Below are positions 41,915 to 50,806 of a DNA stretch of 64,000 bases, one piece after another. Below the pieces are notes generated by a model. The model saw only the letters and a list, made by a program, of their open reading frames with translations, had not been told where the DNA came from and did no database searches. This stretch comes from Verrucomicrobiota bacterium (GTDB taxonomy: Bacteria; Verrucomicrobiota; Verrucomicrobiia; Limisphaerales; UBA9464), in the NCBI GenBank assembly GCA_017309115.1, contig JAFLEF010000019.1, forward strand, positions 1-64,000. Direction: 5' to 3'. How positions within the stretch are numbered: the stretch's first letter is position 1; each line of letters opens with the position of its first letter. Both the position numbers and the translations under genes were made by a program.

Positions 41915-42016
41915 AGAGGTCGAATGGGGAAGGGGACGCTTTGCGGAGCCGAGAGTGGGTGGAGTGGCGACGCGGTGATTCGCCGGGACGCGAACGGCTC
42001 GATGGAATCTCGCCCA
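41915..42016 (-). repeat. Inverted, diverged copy of the 1-690 intergenic element
   Basis: On the minus strand the segment reads GATTCCATCGAGCCGTTCGC, then CCCGGCGAATCACCGCG, matching the core of the tandem units at 1-690 with few differences. It is followed, as in the third tandem copy, by a GGCTCCGCRRAGCGTC block and then the heptamer array. The core ends 8 bp from the stop codon of the phosphoesterase gene. So the element is a dispersed family in intergenic space. Confidence 0.85.
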
Positions 42017-42023
42017 ACCGGAC

Positions 42024-42848
42024 TCAGTGCCAACCTTCCGGGCCGAGCTCGACGGACTGGTGGCTATGGGGATGCCGGGTCACGCGGATTCGCGGGGTGG
42101 GTTGCGTCGTTTCAGGAAAGGCTTCCACCAGGAGATAGTGCAGGGGGCCATCGAAGGTTTGGCCGGCGTTGAAACACATCGTGCGGCCGATAGGCGCGTG
42201 CCAGATACCGTCGGCCTGCGGGGTTCCGTGGTCGTGTCCGGAAATGGTCAGGCGAGGTTGGAACCGTTGGATCGCCTCGGCCCATTCGAGTCTGGAGATG
42301 ATGGGGGATTCCGAGGCGATGGGCAGACCCGAAGGTGGCTCATGCATCAGCCAGATGGCTTGGCCTGGAGGTCCGGCCTGGGGGACGAGGCGCTTAAGCC
42401 ATCGATAGACCGAATGGGAGAAGGAGAACTCGGCGAGTTCCGGTCGTTCATCCCCGAGTTCCGCCAGGGAGGCGACGAAGGGAAGTTCGTCGCCCAGCAG
42501 ACACGGGAATCCTACCAGGGTGACCGGACCGACCGGGAGCATCGAAGCGTGAAGTGCGCGCATCGGACGTCGGTCGTGCGGCCAGGCCTTGAAGAACTCG
42601 AGCCATTCACCGTCTTCATGATTGCCGCGGACGAACACGACTTCGCGGCACGGTAGTCCGGCCAGCAGTCGCGCGGCCGTGCGGGGACTTAGGAGGTCGG
42701 TGGTGGAACCCGACGCATTCAGGATGTCTCCCACCAGCGCCACGACTTCCGGTTGATGTTGTGTCACGGCCTTCACCAGTTCTCCGAACAAACCGGGATG
42801 CCGGTGCAGATCGGAGGCGGTGAGAAGCCGAAAAGGCGTGGATGACAT
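42024..42848 (-). CDS. Calcineurin-like metallophosphoesterase
   Basis: A 274-residue cytoplasmic-looking phosphoesterase. Metal motifs are LTASDLHRHPGL (Asp12-x-His14), VGDILN (40), RGNHED (75), LMHEPP (168) and SGHDHGTP (206). There is no signal peptide. The likely activity is hydrolysis of a phosphodiester or phosphomonoester; the substrate is unknown. The gene stands alone, divergent from the D-threonine-aldolase-like gene with a 128-bp gap, and its 3' end abuts the repeat element. Confidence 0.9.
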   Translation of the reverse strand: MSSTPFRLLTASDLHRHPGLFGELVKAVTQHQPEVVALVGDILNASGSTTDLLSPRTAARLLAGLPCREVVFVRGNHEDGEWLEFFKAWPHDRRPMRALHASMLPVGPVTLVGFPCLLGDELPFVASLAELGDERPELAEFSFSHSVYRWLKRLVPQAGPPGQAIWLMHEPPSGLPIASESPIISRLEWAEAIQRFQPRLTISGHDHGTPQADGIWHAPIGRTMCFNAGQTFDGPLHYLLVEAFPETTQPTPRIRVTRHPHSHQSVELGPEGWH

Positions 42849-42976
42849 GGGGCCCGGAACTTGTGACGGCGTCTAGTCGGAGAAAACTGGACGAACGAGG
42901 GTGTTTTCGTAAAGACCGCTTCCCGCAAAACTGAGCGCGAGGTCGGCGACAGTTTTCTTTGCTTTCGGGGTGGGGA

Positions 42977-44101
42977 TTGACGGCTAATTCCGGGGTGTCC
43001 GACTGGTTTCGACTGCAGAACGAGGCCGAGGTGCCCTCGCCTTCGGTGCTGATTTTTCCCGAACGGGTGGAAGAGAACCTGCGCCGCATGATCCGGCTGG
43101 CCGGGGGAGTGGATCGTCTTCGGCCGCACGTGAAGACCCACAAACTGGCGGAGGTGCTGGCCCTGGAACTGAAGCACGGCATCACCAAGTTCAAGACGGC
43201 CACGATTGCCGAGACCGAACTGTGCGCCCGGGCGGGGGCGCCGGATGTGTTGCTGGCCTATCCTCTGGTTGGACCAAACATCGGGCGGTTTCTCCGAATG
43301 ATGGCGCATTTTCCCGCGACCACGTTTCGGGCGGTGGGTGATGATTCCGCCAGCCTAAAGGCGCTGGGAGCGGCCGCGGCCGCGGCCGGACTGACGGTGG
43401 AGGTGTTACTCGATCTCAATGTGGGTATGAATCGGACCGGGGTGACTCCGGACGAAGCGGCGGTTGAGTTGTATCGGCAGATCCTTGCCACGCCGGGTCT
43501 GTTGCCCGGTGGACTTCACGCTTACGATGGGCACCTGCATCAGCGCTCCCGCGAGGAACGGGCGGTGGCGGCGCAGGCGGCCTTTGCGCCGGTTTGGGAA
43601 TTGGAGAAACAACTTCGTTCACTGGGCTGGCCGGTTCCGCGGGTGGTGGCCAGCGGGACGCCGACTCTGCCGCTGTTGGCGCAGCGTCCGGGAGTGGAGT
43701 TGGGGGCCGGCACCACAGTGTTCTGGGATTTTGGACAAGCGGAGACCTGTCCCGACCTCGACTTCCTGGAGGCGGCTGTGTTGCTCACCCGGGTGATCAG
43801 TCGTCCCACGCCGGAGCGAATCACTCTGGATCTCGGGCACAAGGCGGTTGCGAGCGAAATGCCGGCGCCTCGCGTAAGACTCTTCGGACTGGAGGACGCG
43901 ACCTTCGTAATGCATAGCGAAGAACACTTGGTTCTGGAGTCGCCCCGGGCCGCGCAGTTTCCGGTGGGAACGGTGGTGTACGGAATTCCCCGCCATGTTT
44001 GCCCCACGATCGCGCTGCACCAGGAGGTCCAAGTGGTCCGCTCCGGGCGCGCTTCCGAAGCGTGGCCGGTGATCGCCCGAGCCCGTCGAATTGAGTTCTA
44101 A
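42977..44101 (+). CDS. D-threonine aldolase/D-serine dehydratase-like PLP enzyme
   Basis: A 374-residue fold-type III PLP protein (alanine racemase-like N-terminal barrel). The PLP lysine is in RPHVKTHKLAEV (53), and the metal-binding His-Cys motif of the D-threonine aldolase/DSD1 group is in IPRHVCPTIALH near the C-terminus. These enzymes cleave D-3-hydroxy-amino acids to glycine plus an aldehyde, or dehydrate D-serine-type substrates. No ATG exists near the 5' end. I chose TTG 42977, 5 bp after the purine-rich GGGGTGGGG; GTG 42995 is the alternative. It leads a three-gene operon. Confidence 0.85.
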   Translation: MTANSGVSDWFRLQNEAEVPSPSVLIFPERVEENLRRMIRLAGGVDRLRPHVKTHKLAEVLALELKHGITKFKTATIAETELCARAGAPDVLLAYPLVGPNIGRFLRMMAHFPATTFRAVGDDSASLKALGAAAAAAGLTVEVLLDLNVGMNRTGVTPDEAAVELYRQILATPGLLPGGLHAYDGHLHQRSREERAVAAQAAFAPVWELEKQLRSLGWPVPRVVASGTPTLPLLAQRPGVELGAGTTVFWDFGQAETCPDLDFLEAAVLLTRVISRPTPERITLDLGHKAVASEMPAPRVRLFGLEDATFVMHSEEHLVLESPRAAQFPVGTVVYGIPRHVCPTIALHQEVQVVRSGRASEAWPVIARARRIEF

Positions 44102-44113
44102 CCGCACCTTTCC

Positions 44114-45190
44114 ATGACGCCTAACTTCATTTTTGACGCGCATCTGGATCTGTCCATGAATGCGCAGGAGTACAATCGAGATCTTCGTTGGACGCAGGAG
44201 CGCCTTCGCCGGCGGGAGTTGGGCATGACGGATCATCCGTTTCGCTCCCGGGGCACGGTGTGTTTTCCCGAAATGCGCCGGGGTCGAGTGGGATTGTGCG
44301 TCGCGACCCAGATTGCCCGGTCAGTGGACTACTTCAGCCGCATGCCGGGTTGGTCGAGTCCGGAACAGGCGTGGGCGCACACCCAGGGACAGTTGGCGTG
44401 GTATCGGGAAATGGAAGCGGCCGGGGAACTGGTGCAGATCCGTCGGCGTTCCGAACTGGACGCTCACTTGGAACGTTGGAAATCGCCGGCGGAGAACCAA
44501 GCCATCGGCTACATTCTCAGTTTGGAAGGCGCCGACTCGATTGTTTCCCTGAAGCACTTGGAGCGAGCCTATGGAGACGGGTTGCGGGCAGTAGGGCCCG
44601 TGCATTACGGACCCGGGATACATGGCATGGGCACGGATGCCGAAGGCCCGCTGACGCCCCGCGGTCGCGAGCTCCTGAAGGAAATGCAGCGCTTGGGAAT
44701 CATTCTTGATGTGACCCATCTGTGCGACGAAAGCTTTTGGGACGCGCTGAAGCATTTCGAAGGTCCAGTCTGGGCCAGTCATTCCAACTGCCGGTCCTTG
44801 GCGAATTGGAATCGTCAGTTTTCAGACGATCAATTGCGGGAGCTGTTGGCGCGCGGGGCCGTTATCGGCATGGCCTTGGATGCCATCATGATGGTCCACG
44901 GCTGGGCGCATCACCGGTCGCGACCCCAGGACTTTCAGCTCCGGTTGGAGCGAATTTGCGATCACATCGACCACATCTGTCAGCTCGCTGGCCATGCCCG
45001 GGCTGTGGGGCTGGGCACGGATCTGGACGGCGGGTTTGGGACCGAACAAATGCCGATGGATGTCGACAGCATCGCCGACCTATTACGTTTGGGAGATCTG
45101 CTGGCCGCCCGGGGATATTCGGCGGCTGACATCGACGGCATTTGCTGGGGGAACTTCGTGGGATTCCTGCGTCGCCATTGGCGCGACTGA
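44114..45190 (+). CDS. M19-family (renal-type) dipeptidase
   Basis: A 358-residue Zn-dependent dipeptidase without a signal peptide. M19 metal-binding motifs are IFDAHLDLSMN (His/Asp at 10 and 12), SLEGAD (135-140), ILDVTHLCD (196-204), WASHSNCR (219-226) and GLGTDLDGGFG (290-300). The family hydrolyses dipeptides, including those with a D-residue at the second position, and some members act on other amides. It begins 12 bp after the PLP enzyme and ends 7 bp before the oxidase; the three appear to be one operon. Confidence 0.92.
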   Translation: MTPNFIFDAHLDLSMNAQEYNRDLRWTQERLRRRELGMTDHPFRSRGTVCFPEMRRGRVGLCVATQIARSVDYFSRMPGWSSPEQAWAHTQGQLAWYREMEAAGELVQIRRRSELDAHLERWKSPAENQAIGYILSLEGADSIVSLKHLERAYGDGLRAVGPVHYGPGIHGMGTDAEGPLTPRGRELLKEMQRLGIILDVTHLCDESFWDALKHFEGPVWASHSNCRSLANWNRQFSDDQLRELLARGAVIGMALDAIMMVHGWAHHRSRPQDFQLRLERICDHIDHICQLAGHARAVGLGTDLDGGFGTEQMPMDVDSIADLLRLGDLLAARGYSAADIDGICWGNFVGFLRRHWRD

Positions 45191-45197
45191 GCGGATC

Positions 45198-46406
45198 ATG
45201 GCGGTCTACGACACGATCGTTTTGGGGCTGGGCGGCATGGGCAGCGCGGCGGTTGCGCATCTGGCTTCCCGGGGAAATCGAGTGTTGGGATTGGAGCAGT
45301 TCACGTCGCCCCATTCCCGGGGATCCAGTCATGGCGCAACCCGGGTGGTTCGGCAGGCTTACTTTGAACATCCGAGTTATGTTCCGCTGCTGCGACGGGC
45401 TTACGAACTGTGGCGAGATCTGGAACGGCGGACGAACACCTCGCTGCTCCACCTCACCGGCGGGCTAATGCTGGGTCCCGCGAACTCACCGGTGGTCAGT
45501 GGGAGTTTGCGGAGTGCCCGGGAACATGGACTCGACCATGAGTATCTGGAGGCTGGCGAGATTCGCCGCCGGTTTCCCGCGTTCCAGGTGAGTGAAGACA
45601 CGTTGGCCTTGTTTGAGCCGACGGCGGGGTTTGTGGGCTGCGAATCCAGTGTGGCGGCCCATTTGCAGTGGGCGACACAGGCCGGTGCCGAGCTTCGTTT
45701 CGAGGAGCCAGCTTTGGAATGGAGCGCGTCGGGAGGCGGAGAGGGCGTCACCGTCAGGACGGCCCAGGCGACCTATTCCGCGCGCCGACTGGTGCTGACT
45801 CCGGGGCCTTGGGCTCCGCGGATTTTGGCCGACCTGGGACTACCGCTCAAAGTGACTCGGCAAGTTCTCTGTTGGTTTCAACCGCCGGGCGGAGTGGAGC
45901 CGTTTCTGTCGGAGCGATTTCCCATCTACATCTGGCAGCGCGGGGAAGGCGAGGAAGTTTACGGATTTCCTGCGGTCGATGGGCCGGAAGGTGGGGTTAA
46001 GGCGGCGTTTTTCCATCAACCGCGGACGGAGGAGACGACACCGGAAACGGTCGAACGACGGATCCGACCCGAGGATGTCGCCGACCTTCAGAATGCGTTG
46101 GGACAATTCCTTCCGGGGCTGGTGGGACCGTGTCTCCAGGCCAAAGTCTGTCTCTACACCAGCACACCAGACGGTCACTTCGTGATTTGTCGTCACCCGG
46201 AACGTTCGCAAGTCACGCTGGCGGCAGGATTCAGCGGGCACGGCTATAAATTCTGCAGCGTGGTGGGGGAGATTTTGGCGGATTTGGCCGAGACCGGACA
46301 AACCCGGCACGACCTTAGCCGCTTTGCCCCGGATCGTTTTCGAGCGGGCAGGAATGGTTCGGCACTAGGACCTTCAACCGGGCCGGCGGGCTGTCACAAT
46401 GGGTGA
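45198..46406 (+). CDS. solA: FAD-dependent sarcosine/N-methyl-tryptophan oxidase-like protein (SolA family)
   Basis: A 402-residue MSOX-family flavoenzyme. The dinucleotide motif is LGLGGMGSAA (9-18), followed by the acid side-chain position in GLEQF and the HGATRVVRQAY signature. Cys318 in KVCLYTSTPDGHF aligns with the cysteine that carries the covalent FAD in monomeric sarcosine oxidase. The GFSGHGYKFCSVVGE segment near the C-terminus is also conserved. It would oxidise N-methyl amino acids to the free amino acid, formaldehyde and hydrogen peroxide. ATG 45198 is 7 bp after the dipeptidase stop. Confidence 0.88.
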   Translation: MAVYDTIVLGLGGMGSAAVAHLASRGNRVLGLEQFTSPHSRGSSHGATRVVRQAYFEHPSYVPLLRRAYELWRDLERRTNTSLLHLTGGLMLGPANSPVVSGSLRSAREHGLDHEYLEAGEIRRRFPAFQVSEDTLALFEPTAGFVGCESSVAAHLQWATQAGAELRFEEPALEWSASGGGEGVTVRTAQATYSARRLVLTPGPWAPRILADLGLPLKVTRQVLCWFQPPGGVEPFLSERFPIYIWQRGEGEEVYGFPAVDGPEGGVKAAFFHQPRTEETTPETVERRIRPEDVADLQNALGQFLPGLVGPCLQAKVCLYTSTPDGHFVICRHPERSQVTLAAGFSGHGYKFCSVVGEILADLAETGQTRHDLSRFAPDRFRAGRNGSALGPSTGPAGCHNG

Positions 46407-46734
46407 GGAGATGTTGCCCGTTCAGACGGCGAAGGGTATTGCGCTGGGTGGGCGCACGCGTGGATATTCGGTGTTGTCTGGCAAATTTCTTGTGACCCGA
46501 TGATCCGGAAGTCGAATCAGGGAGCATGGTTCATGGCGATGATTCTCGGACACAAAAGTCCTGCGCTGGAAGGAGTGCCTTCCCGATGAGTTATGCTGCA
46601 GAACAGCGTGGTGGAGGCCGCGAAACTCAATTGGGCTCGGACGCCAGAAATTCTGTATCGTTCGGCCATGGGCAAACCCAGTTGCCCAGGCGGGCTATTG
46701 TCGAAGTCGGGCTCGTCCGGCTGGAATCCCTTGC
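46407..46734. other. Intergenic region before the kinase gene, no gene recognised
   Basis: This 328-bp interval holds short open frames but none with a plausible domain, start context or codon pattern. It probably carries the promoter of the kinase, but no clear -35/-10 pair or terminator for the upstream operon was found. Confidence 0.5.
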
Positions 46735-49700
46735 ATGAGCGGCCCGCTTCAACCTGGGGTCACCTGTGCCCGTTGCCACTCGACCTTGTCGGGATCCTCG
46801 GTGGGCGGGAACTGTCCGGCGTGCCTGGTGGGTATCGCGTTGGGGGAACCGGTTCCCGAAGACGTCCTGTCGGAGAGGGAGGGCGGCCTTCCGGGATGGA
46901 TGGGGAGTTATGAGATCCTGTCCGAGGTGGGGCGCGGGGGATCGAGCGTGGTGTACCGCGCGCGCCAGCGGGGCGTGAACCGCGTGGTGGCGCTGAAGGT
47001 GCTTCAAGGGGCGATCCTGCATCGCCGGGATGCGCTGGAGCGACTGCGGGTGGAGGCGGAGGCCATCGGGAGGCTGGAGCATCCGCACATTGTCCCGTTG
47101 TACGAGGTGGGACGTTCCGAGGGCCTGCCGTTTCTGGTGCTCCGATTGCACGAGCACGGCAGCTTGGCCGACGCGTTGAAGCGGGGCCTGCCTGCACCCG
47201 AGATGTCGGCCCGGATCGTCAAGGTGGCGGCCGAGGCCGTGCATCATGCGCATCTGCGCGGTGTGCTGCATCGGGATCTGAAGCCGTCGAACCTGCTCCT
47301 CGATGCGGAAGGTCTGCCCCATGTCTCGGACTTCGGGTTGGCGAAGCTGGCGGATGGAGATGCCGGACTGACGTTGAGCACGAGCGTGCTGGGTACGCCG
47401 GCTTACATGGCCCCGGAGCAGGCGGAAGGTCGGACGCGCGAAGTGGGTGTTCCGGCCGACGTGCATGCGTTGGGAGTGATCTTGTTCGAACTCCTGACGG
47501 GTCGCGTGCCGTTCGAGGGCGGTTCCGCGGTGGAGATTCTTCGGCGCGTGGCGGAAAACGAGCCGCCCCGATTGCGCTCGATCCACCCGGGCGTCGATCC
47601 GGATCTGGAGGCCATCTGCCTGCACTGCCTGGAGAAGCGTCCGGACCGGCGTTATTCGAGTGCCGCGGAGCTGGCGGCGGACCTGGGCCGATGGCTGTCG
47701 GAGGAACCGATCGCGATACGGCCTGGCACCTCGGTCCAACGGTTCCGGAAAATGATCGTGCGCCGGCCGCTCGTCTCGGCCCTGGCGTTTGCGGCGAGCG
47801 TATTTCTGGTGGGCGGTCTAGCGGTGTCGACGTGGCAGTGGGGGCTAGCCCGCCAGGCGGCCAGCCTAGCCCAGGCCGCGGAACTCAAGGCCCGGCAAAA
47901 CAGCTATGTCGCCGACATGATGTTGGCCTCGTCGGAACTTGATCGGAATCCGGGTCGCGTTCGGGAATTGTTGGATCGTCACCGTCCCGTCGCGGGGCAG
48001 AGCGATCTCAGGGGCTGGGAATGGCGCTATCTCTGGGGGGCGATCCGGCCGGGATCACTGGAGATCCTTTGCCGCCGAAGCCGTTCGGTTTTCTCCCTGA
48101 CGATCAGCGTAGATGGGCGCTGGGCGGGCATCGGGGAGTTCAACGGTGGATTCTCGCTTTGGGATCTTCAGAGCGGTCAGGAGGTCTGGAAAGAGCCCGA
48201 GCCCATGATTGAAGGGGGATCCTTCGACGGGACGAGGGTGGCGGCCTCCCCCACGGAAGGACGGTTGGCCTACTCGTTCCGCGGTTCGAATGGTGTCCAC
48301 CAGGTCCGGGTGCTCGATGTGGCGACCCGTCAAATCGTGCACCGATTTCCGATCGGTTCGTCGGTCCGGATGTTGGCGGGCACGCGTGATGGGAGTCGCT
48401 GGATCGTGACTACCGCGGAGGGCACGCTGCAGGTCTGGGATGGCGCGAGTGGTCGTCAGACGCAGCGATGGCCGGTGCCCTTGGACCCATATTGGGTGCA
48501 CAACCGGGGAGCGCCCCTGGCGATTTCTCCGGACGGATTGCTAGCAGCCGTGGATGATCAGCAAGGCGGAATCCGAGTGCTGGAGTTGGAAACCGGGGTG
48601 GAGCGACATCGGTTCAAGACTTCCCGTGCGCAGGTTTTGGCGATGGCCTTTTCACCGGACGGTCGCCGGTTGGCGGCCGGAGCCAGCTACAACGAGCCGG
48701 TGATCCGGATCTGGAACTTGGAGGACGGTCGGATGGAGGCCGAATTGGTCGGGCATCACGGATGGATCTCGGGCCTCGCCTTCCTGTCCGGTGACCGGTT
48801 GCTTTCGACCAGCCAGGACCAGTCGATCCGGATTTGGGACGTTCCGAACCGGTCGGTGTTGCGGGTGCTTCGGGGCCACGGCAAGGAAGTGTGGAGTTTC
48901 GCGCTGGGACCCGGGGCGGATCTTCTGCTCAGCGGGTCCAAGGACGGCGAAGTGCGCCGCTGGAGCCTCCAATCCGAGCCGACGTCCGATGGCGCTTACC
49001 GGGCATCACTTTCGTTGAAGCCTTGGGAGACCCATGCCACTCCGGATGGACGGGAACTTTGGTCGGTGAACCAAGACGGGATTGTCTGTCGAATGTGGGG
49101 ACCGGGATTCCGACGCTTCGAGTTACGTCCAGAGTTTGGAAGTCGGTTCCTGGGACTTCGAGTGGCTCCGGACGGTCGTCACCTGTGGCTTGGAGACGAA
49201 GAGGGGCGAATCATGTTGCGACGACTGGAGGACGGTGGACTGGTCCGGTCGATTCAGACGACACCAGGATCACGACCTGGGGTGAACCCTCGCAATCCGA
49301 CCCAAGTGTACCTGTACAGCGCTGCCGATTCGCGTATCCGCCGATTGGCGCCCGATTGGAGCGGGATTGATGGGGACTGGGCAGCACCCGAAGGGTTCGG
49401 GTACATGGATTGGCGGGTCTGCCGAGCTGGGGTGCTCGCCCTCCAGTTTGGCGGCGAGTTCGAGTTGATGGATTTCGAATCCGGTGCATCGACCCGGGGT
49501 CGGTTGCAATTTCGGGAGTCAATGGGGTTTTCCGTTTCCCCGGACCACCAGGTGGTGGCGATCGGGACCGATGTGGGCGAGGTGCACCTGATGACCCCGG
49601 ATCTCGACCGGGAATTGGGCCGGTTGGGAGGGTACCTGGGAGCCGTCCGCGGGTTGGCGTTCTCCCCGGATGGACGACGCCTGGCCACGGGAGCCAGTGG

Positions 49701-49914
49701 TTTGGAGTCGTTGCGGGTTTGGGATTTGGAAACACTCCAACCGGTATTGCAGTTGCCCTCTGAGACCATGCTGATCTATCCCCTGCGCTTCACGCCGGAC
49801 GGGAACACGATTTGGGGCGTCGGTGTTTATGGGGACCTTGTCACGTGGACGGCACCGGATTGGAACGAAATCCACCGAACCGAGACGAAAACGGCGGACT
49901 GGGTCGCGCCGTGA
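46735..49914 (+). CDS. Ser/Thr protein kinase with zinc-ribbon, transmembrane segment and WD40 domain
   Basis: A 1059-residue Hanks-type kinase of the planctomycete/verrucomicrobial kind. A Cys pair CARCHS plus CPAC (11-30) forms a zinc ribbon. The kinase domain spans about 57-325: glycine loop EVGRGGSSVVY (64-74), catalytic Lys88 in VALKVL, HRDLKPSNLLL (179-189), DFG (199-201) and APEQ. A helix follows at about 345-367, then a linker and a C-terminal domain of WD40 repeats (about 430-1059) with repeated D-W-D/R type blades such as LAMAFSPDGRRLAAGAS. The WD40 part would be outside the membrane and act as sensor or partner-binding module. The ECF sigma gene starts 48 bp later on the same strand. 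Confidence 0.93.
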   Translation: MSGPLQPGVTCARCHSTLSGSSVGGNCPACLVGIALGEPVPEDVLSEREGGLPGWMGSYEILSEVGRGGSSVVYRARQRGVNRVVALKVLQGAILHRRDALERLRVEAEAIGRLEHPHIVPLYEVGRSEGLPFLVLRLHEHGSLADALKRGLPAPEMSARIVKVAAEAVHHAHLRGVLHRDLKPSNLLLDAEGLPHVSDFGLAKLADGDAGLTLSTSVLGTPAYMAPEQAEGRTREVGVPADVHALGVILFELLTGRVPFEGGSAVEILRRVAENEPPRLRSIHPGVDPDLEAICLHCLEKRPDRRYSSAAELAADLGRWLSEEPIAIRPGTSVQRFRKMIVRRPLVSALAFAASVFLVGGLAVSTWQWGLARQAASLAQAAELKARQNSYVADMMLASSELDRNPGRVRELLDRHRPVAGQSDLRGWEWRYLWGAIRPGSLEILCRRSRSVFSLTISVDGRWAGIGEFNGGFSLWDLQSGQEVWKEPEPMIEGGSFDGTRVAASPTEGRLAYSFRGSNGVHQVRVLDVATRQIVHRFPIGSSVRMLAGTRDGSRWIVTTAEGTLQVWDGASGRQTQRWPVPLDPYWVHNRGAPLAISPDGLLAAVDDQQGGIRVLELETGVERHRFKTSRAQVLAMAFSPDGRRLAAGASYNEPVIRIWNLEDGRMEAELVGHHGWISGLAFLSGDRLLSTSQDQSIRIWDVPNRSVLRVLRGHGKEVWSFALGPGADLLLSGSKDGEVRRWSLQSEPTSDGAYRASLSLKPWETHATPDGRELWSVNQDGIVCRMWGPGFRRFELRPEFGSRFLGLRVAPDGRHLWLGDEEGRIMLRRLEDGGLVRSIQTTPGSRPGVNPRNPTQVYLYSAADSRIRRLAPDWSGIDGDWAAPEGFGYMDWRVCRAGVLALQFGGEFELMDFESGASTRGRLQFRESMGFSVSPDHQVVAIGTDVGEVHLMTPDLDRELGRLGGYLGAVRGLAFSPDGRRLATGASGLESLRVWDLETLQPVLQLPSETMLIYPLRFTPDGNTIWGVGVYGDLVTWTAPDWNEIHRTETKTADWVAP

Positions 49915-49962
49915 CCTGCAAGACGGTTGCCGGCGCAGGGATGGCTGCCTTAGTTTTGCGGT

Positions 49963-50715
49963 GTGCCGGATGCACCTCCACTCGGATCCGCTGAACTCCC
50001 GCTGCCCAGCGGCTTCGCCACCACCCATTGGAGCTTGGTACTGTCGGCTGGGGACAAACACGACGCCCGGGTGACGGAGGCGATGGAGAGCCTCTGCCGC
50101 ATTTACTGGCCGGCCGTCCATTCGTACATCCGGCGGTCGGGTTATGATCCGGAGTCCGCGCGCGATCTGACGCAGGAGTTCTTCGCCCGTCTGCTGGAGA
50201 AGGATTGGCTGTCCACGGTGGACCCGGCCTGCGGTCGCTTCCGTGCGTTCCTGAAGACCGTGGTGCAGCGGTTCCTTATCGATGAGCACCATCGCGCGCA
50301 TCGGCTTAAGCGGGGCGGAGGCCGCGCCCTGGTCTCCCTCGAGGAACTGATGGCGGAGGAGACCCGTCCGGTTGCCTTGAAGGACGAGTGGACGGCGGAT
50401 CAAGAATTTGACCGGCGCTGGGCGCTCGCGGTGGTGGAGCGGACATTCGCCCGACTGCGCTCGGAGGCAGAGCTGGCGGGGCAGGGTCCGCTGTTCGCCG
50501 CCGTGCAGGGGTTGCTGACCGACGGGACGGCGTCGGGTCCTTTGGCGGAGATCGGAGCGGCGCATGGGTTGGGGTTGTCGGCAGTGAAGATGCGGATTCA
50601 CCGCTGGCGGGCCCGTTATCGCGAGCTGCTCCTCGAGGAGGTGGCCAACACCGTGCCGTCACCTGCCGACCTCCACGAGGAGCTCCGTCATCTCATGCAG
50701 GCCCTGGCGGGGTAA
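49963..50715 (+). CDS. ECF sigma factor of the planctomycete/verrucomicrobial type
   Basis: A 250-residue sigma-70 family protein. Region 2 shows AMESLCRIYWPAVHSYIRR and DLTQEFFARLLEKDWL (about 44-83), and region 4 has a helix-turn-helix with LAEIGAAHGLGLSAVKMRIHRWRARYRE (given in part: AAHGLGLSAVKMRIHRW). The N-terminal THWSLVLSAGD motif is typical of this ECF group in Planctomycetes and Verrucomicrobia, which are usually paired with Ser/Thr kinases rather than anti-sigma factors. The start is GTG 49963. It lies 48 bp after the kinase gene and is probably cotranscribed. Confidence 0.92.
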   Translation: MPDAPPLGSAELPLPSGFATTHWSLVLSAGDKHDARVTEAMESLCRIYWPAVHSYIRRSGYDPESARDLTQEFFARLLEKDWLSTVDPACGRFRAFLKTVVQRFLIDEHHRAHRLKRGGGRALVSLEELMAEETRPVALKDEWTADQEFDRRWALAVVERTFARLRSEAELAGQGPLFAAVQGLLTDGTASGPLAEIGAAHGLGLSAVKMRIHRWRARYRELLLEEVANTVPSPADLHEELRHLMQALAG

Positions 50716-50795
50716 CAGGCATCCCCGGAGCGGGTGCTCATCCCCGAACGACCCCGACGAAACAAAAGCGGGTGACCATTGAGGCGGATTCCCGA

Positions 50796-50802
50796 AGAGG
50801 AG
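50796..50802 (+). promoter_or_regulatory. Strong Shine-Dalgarno GAGGAGG for the Calx-beta esterase
   Basis: GAGGAGG lies 4 bp before ATG 50807, one of the few canonical ribosome binding sites seen here. It supports the most upstream start of the esterase even though that gives a long polar leader before the signal peptide core. Confidence 0.65.
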
Positions 50803-50806
50803 GAAC

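Noticed and set aside
46500-46600. A string resembling LGHKSP near 46,540, like the end of a tyrosine recombinase
   Set aside because: The rest of the integrase (catalytic Arg, His-x-x-Arg and Tyr) is not found in any frame nearby, and six matching residues can arise by chance.
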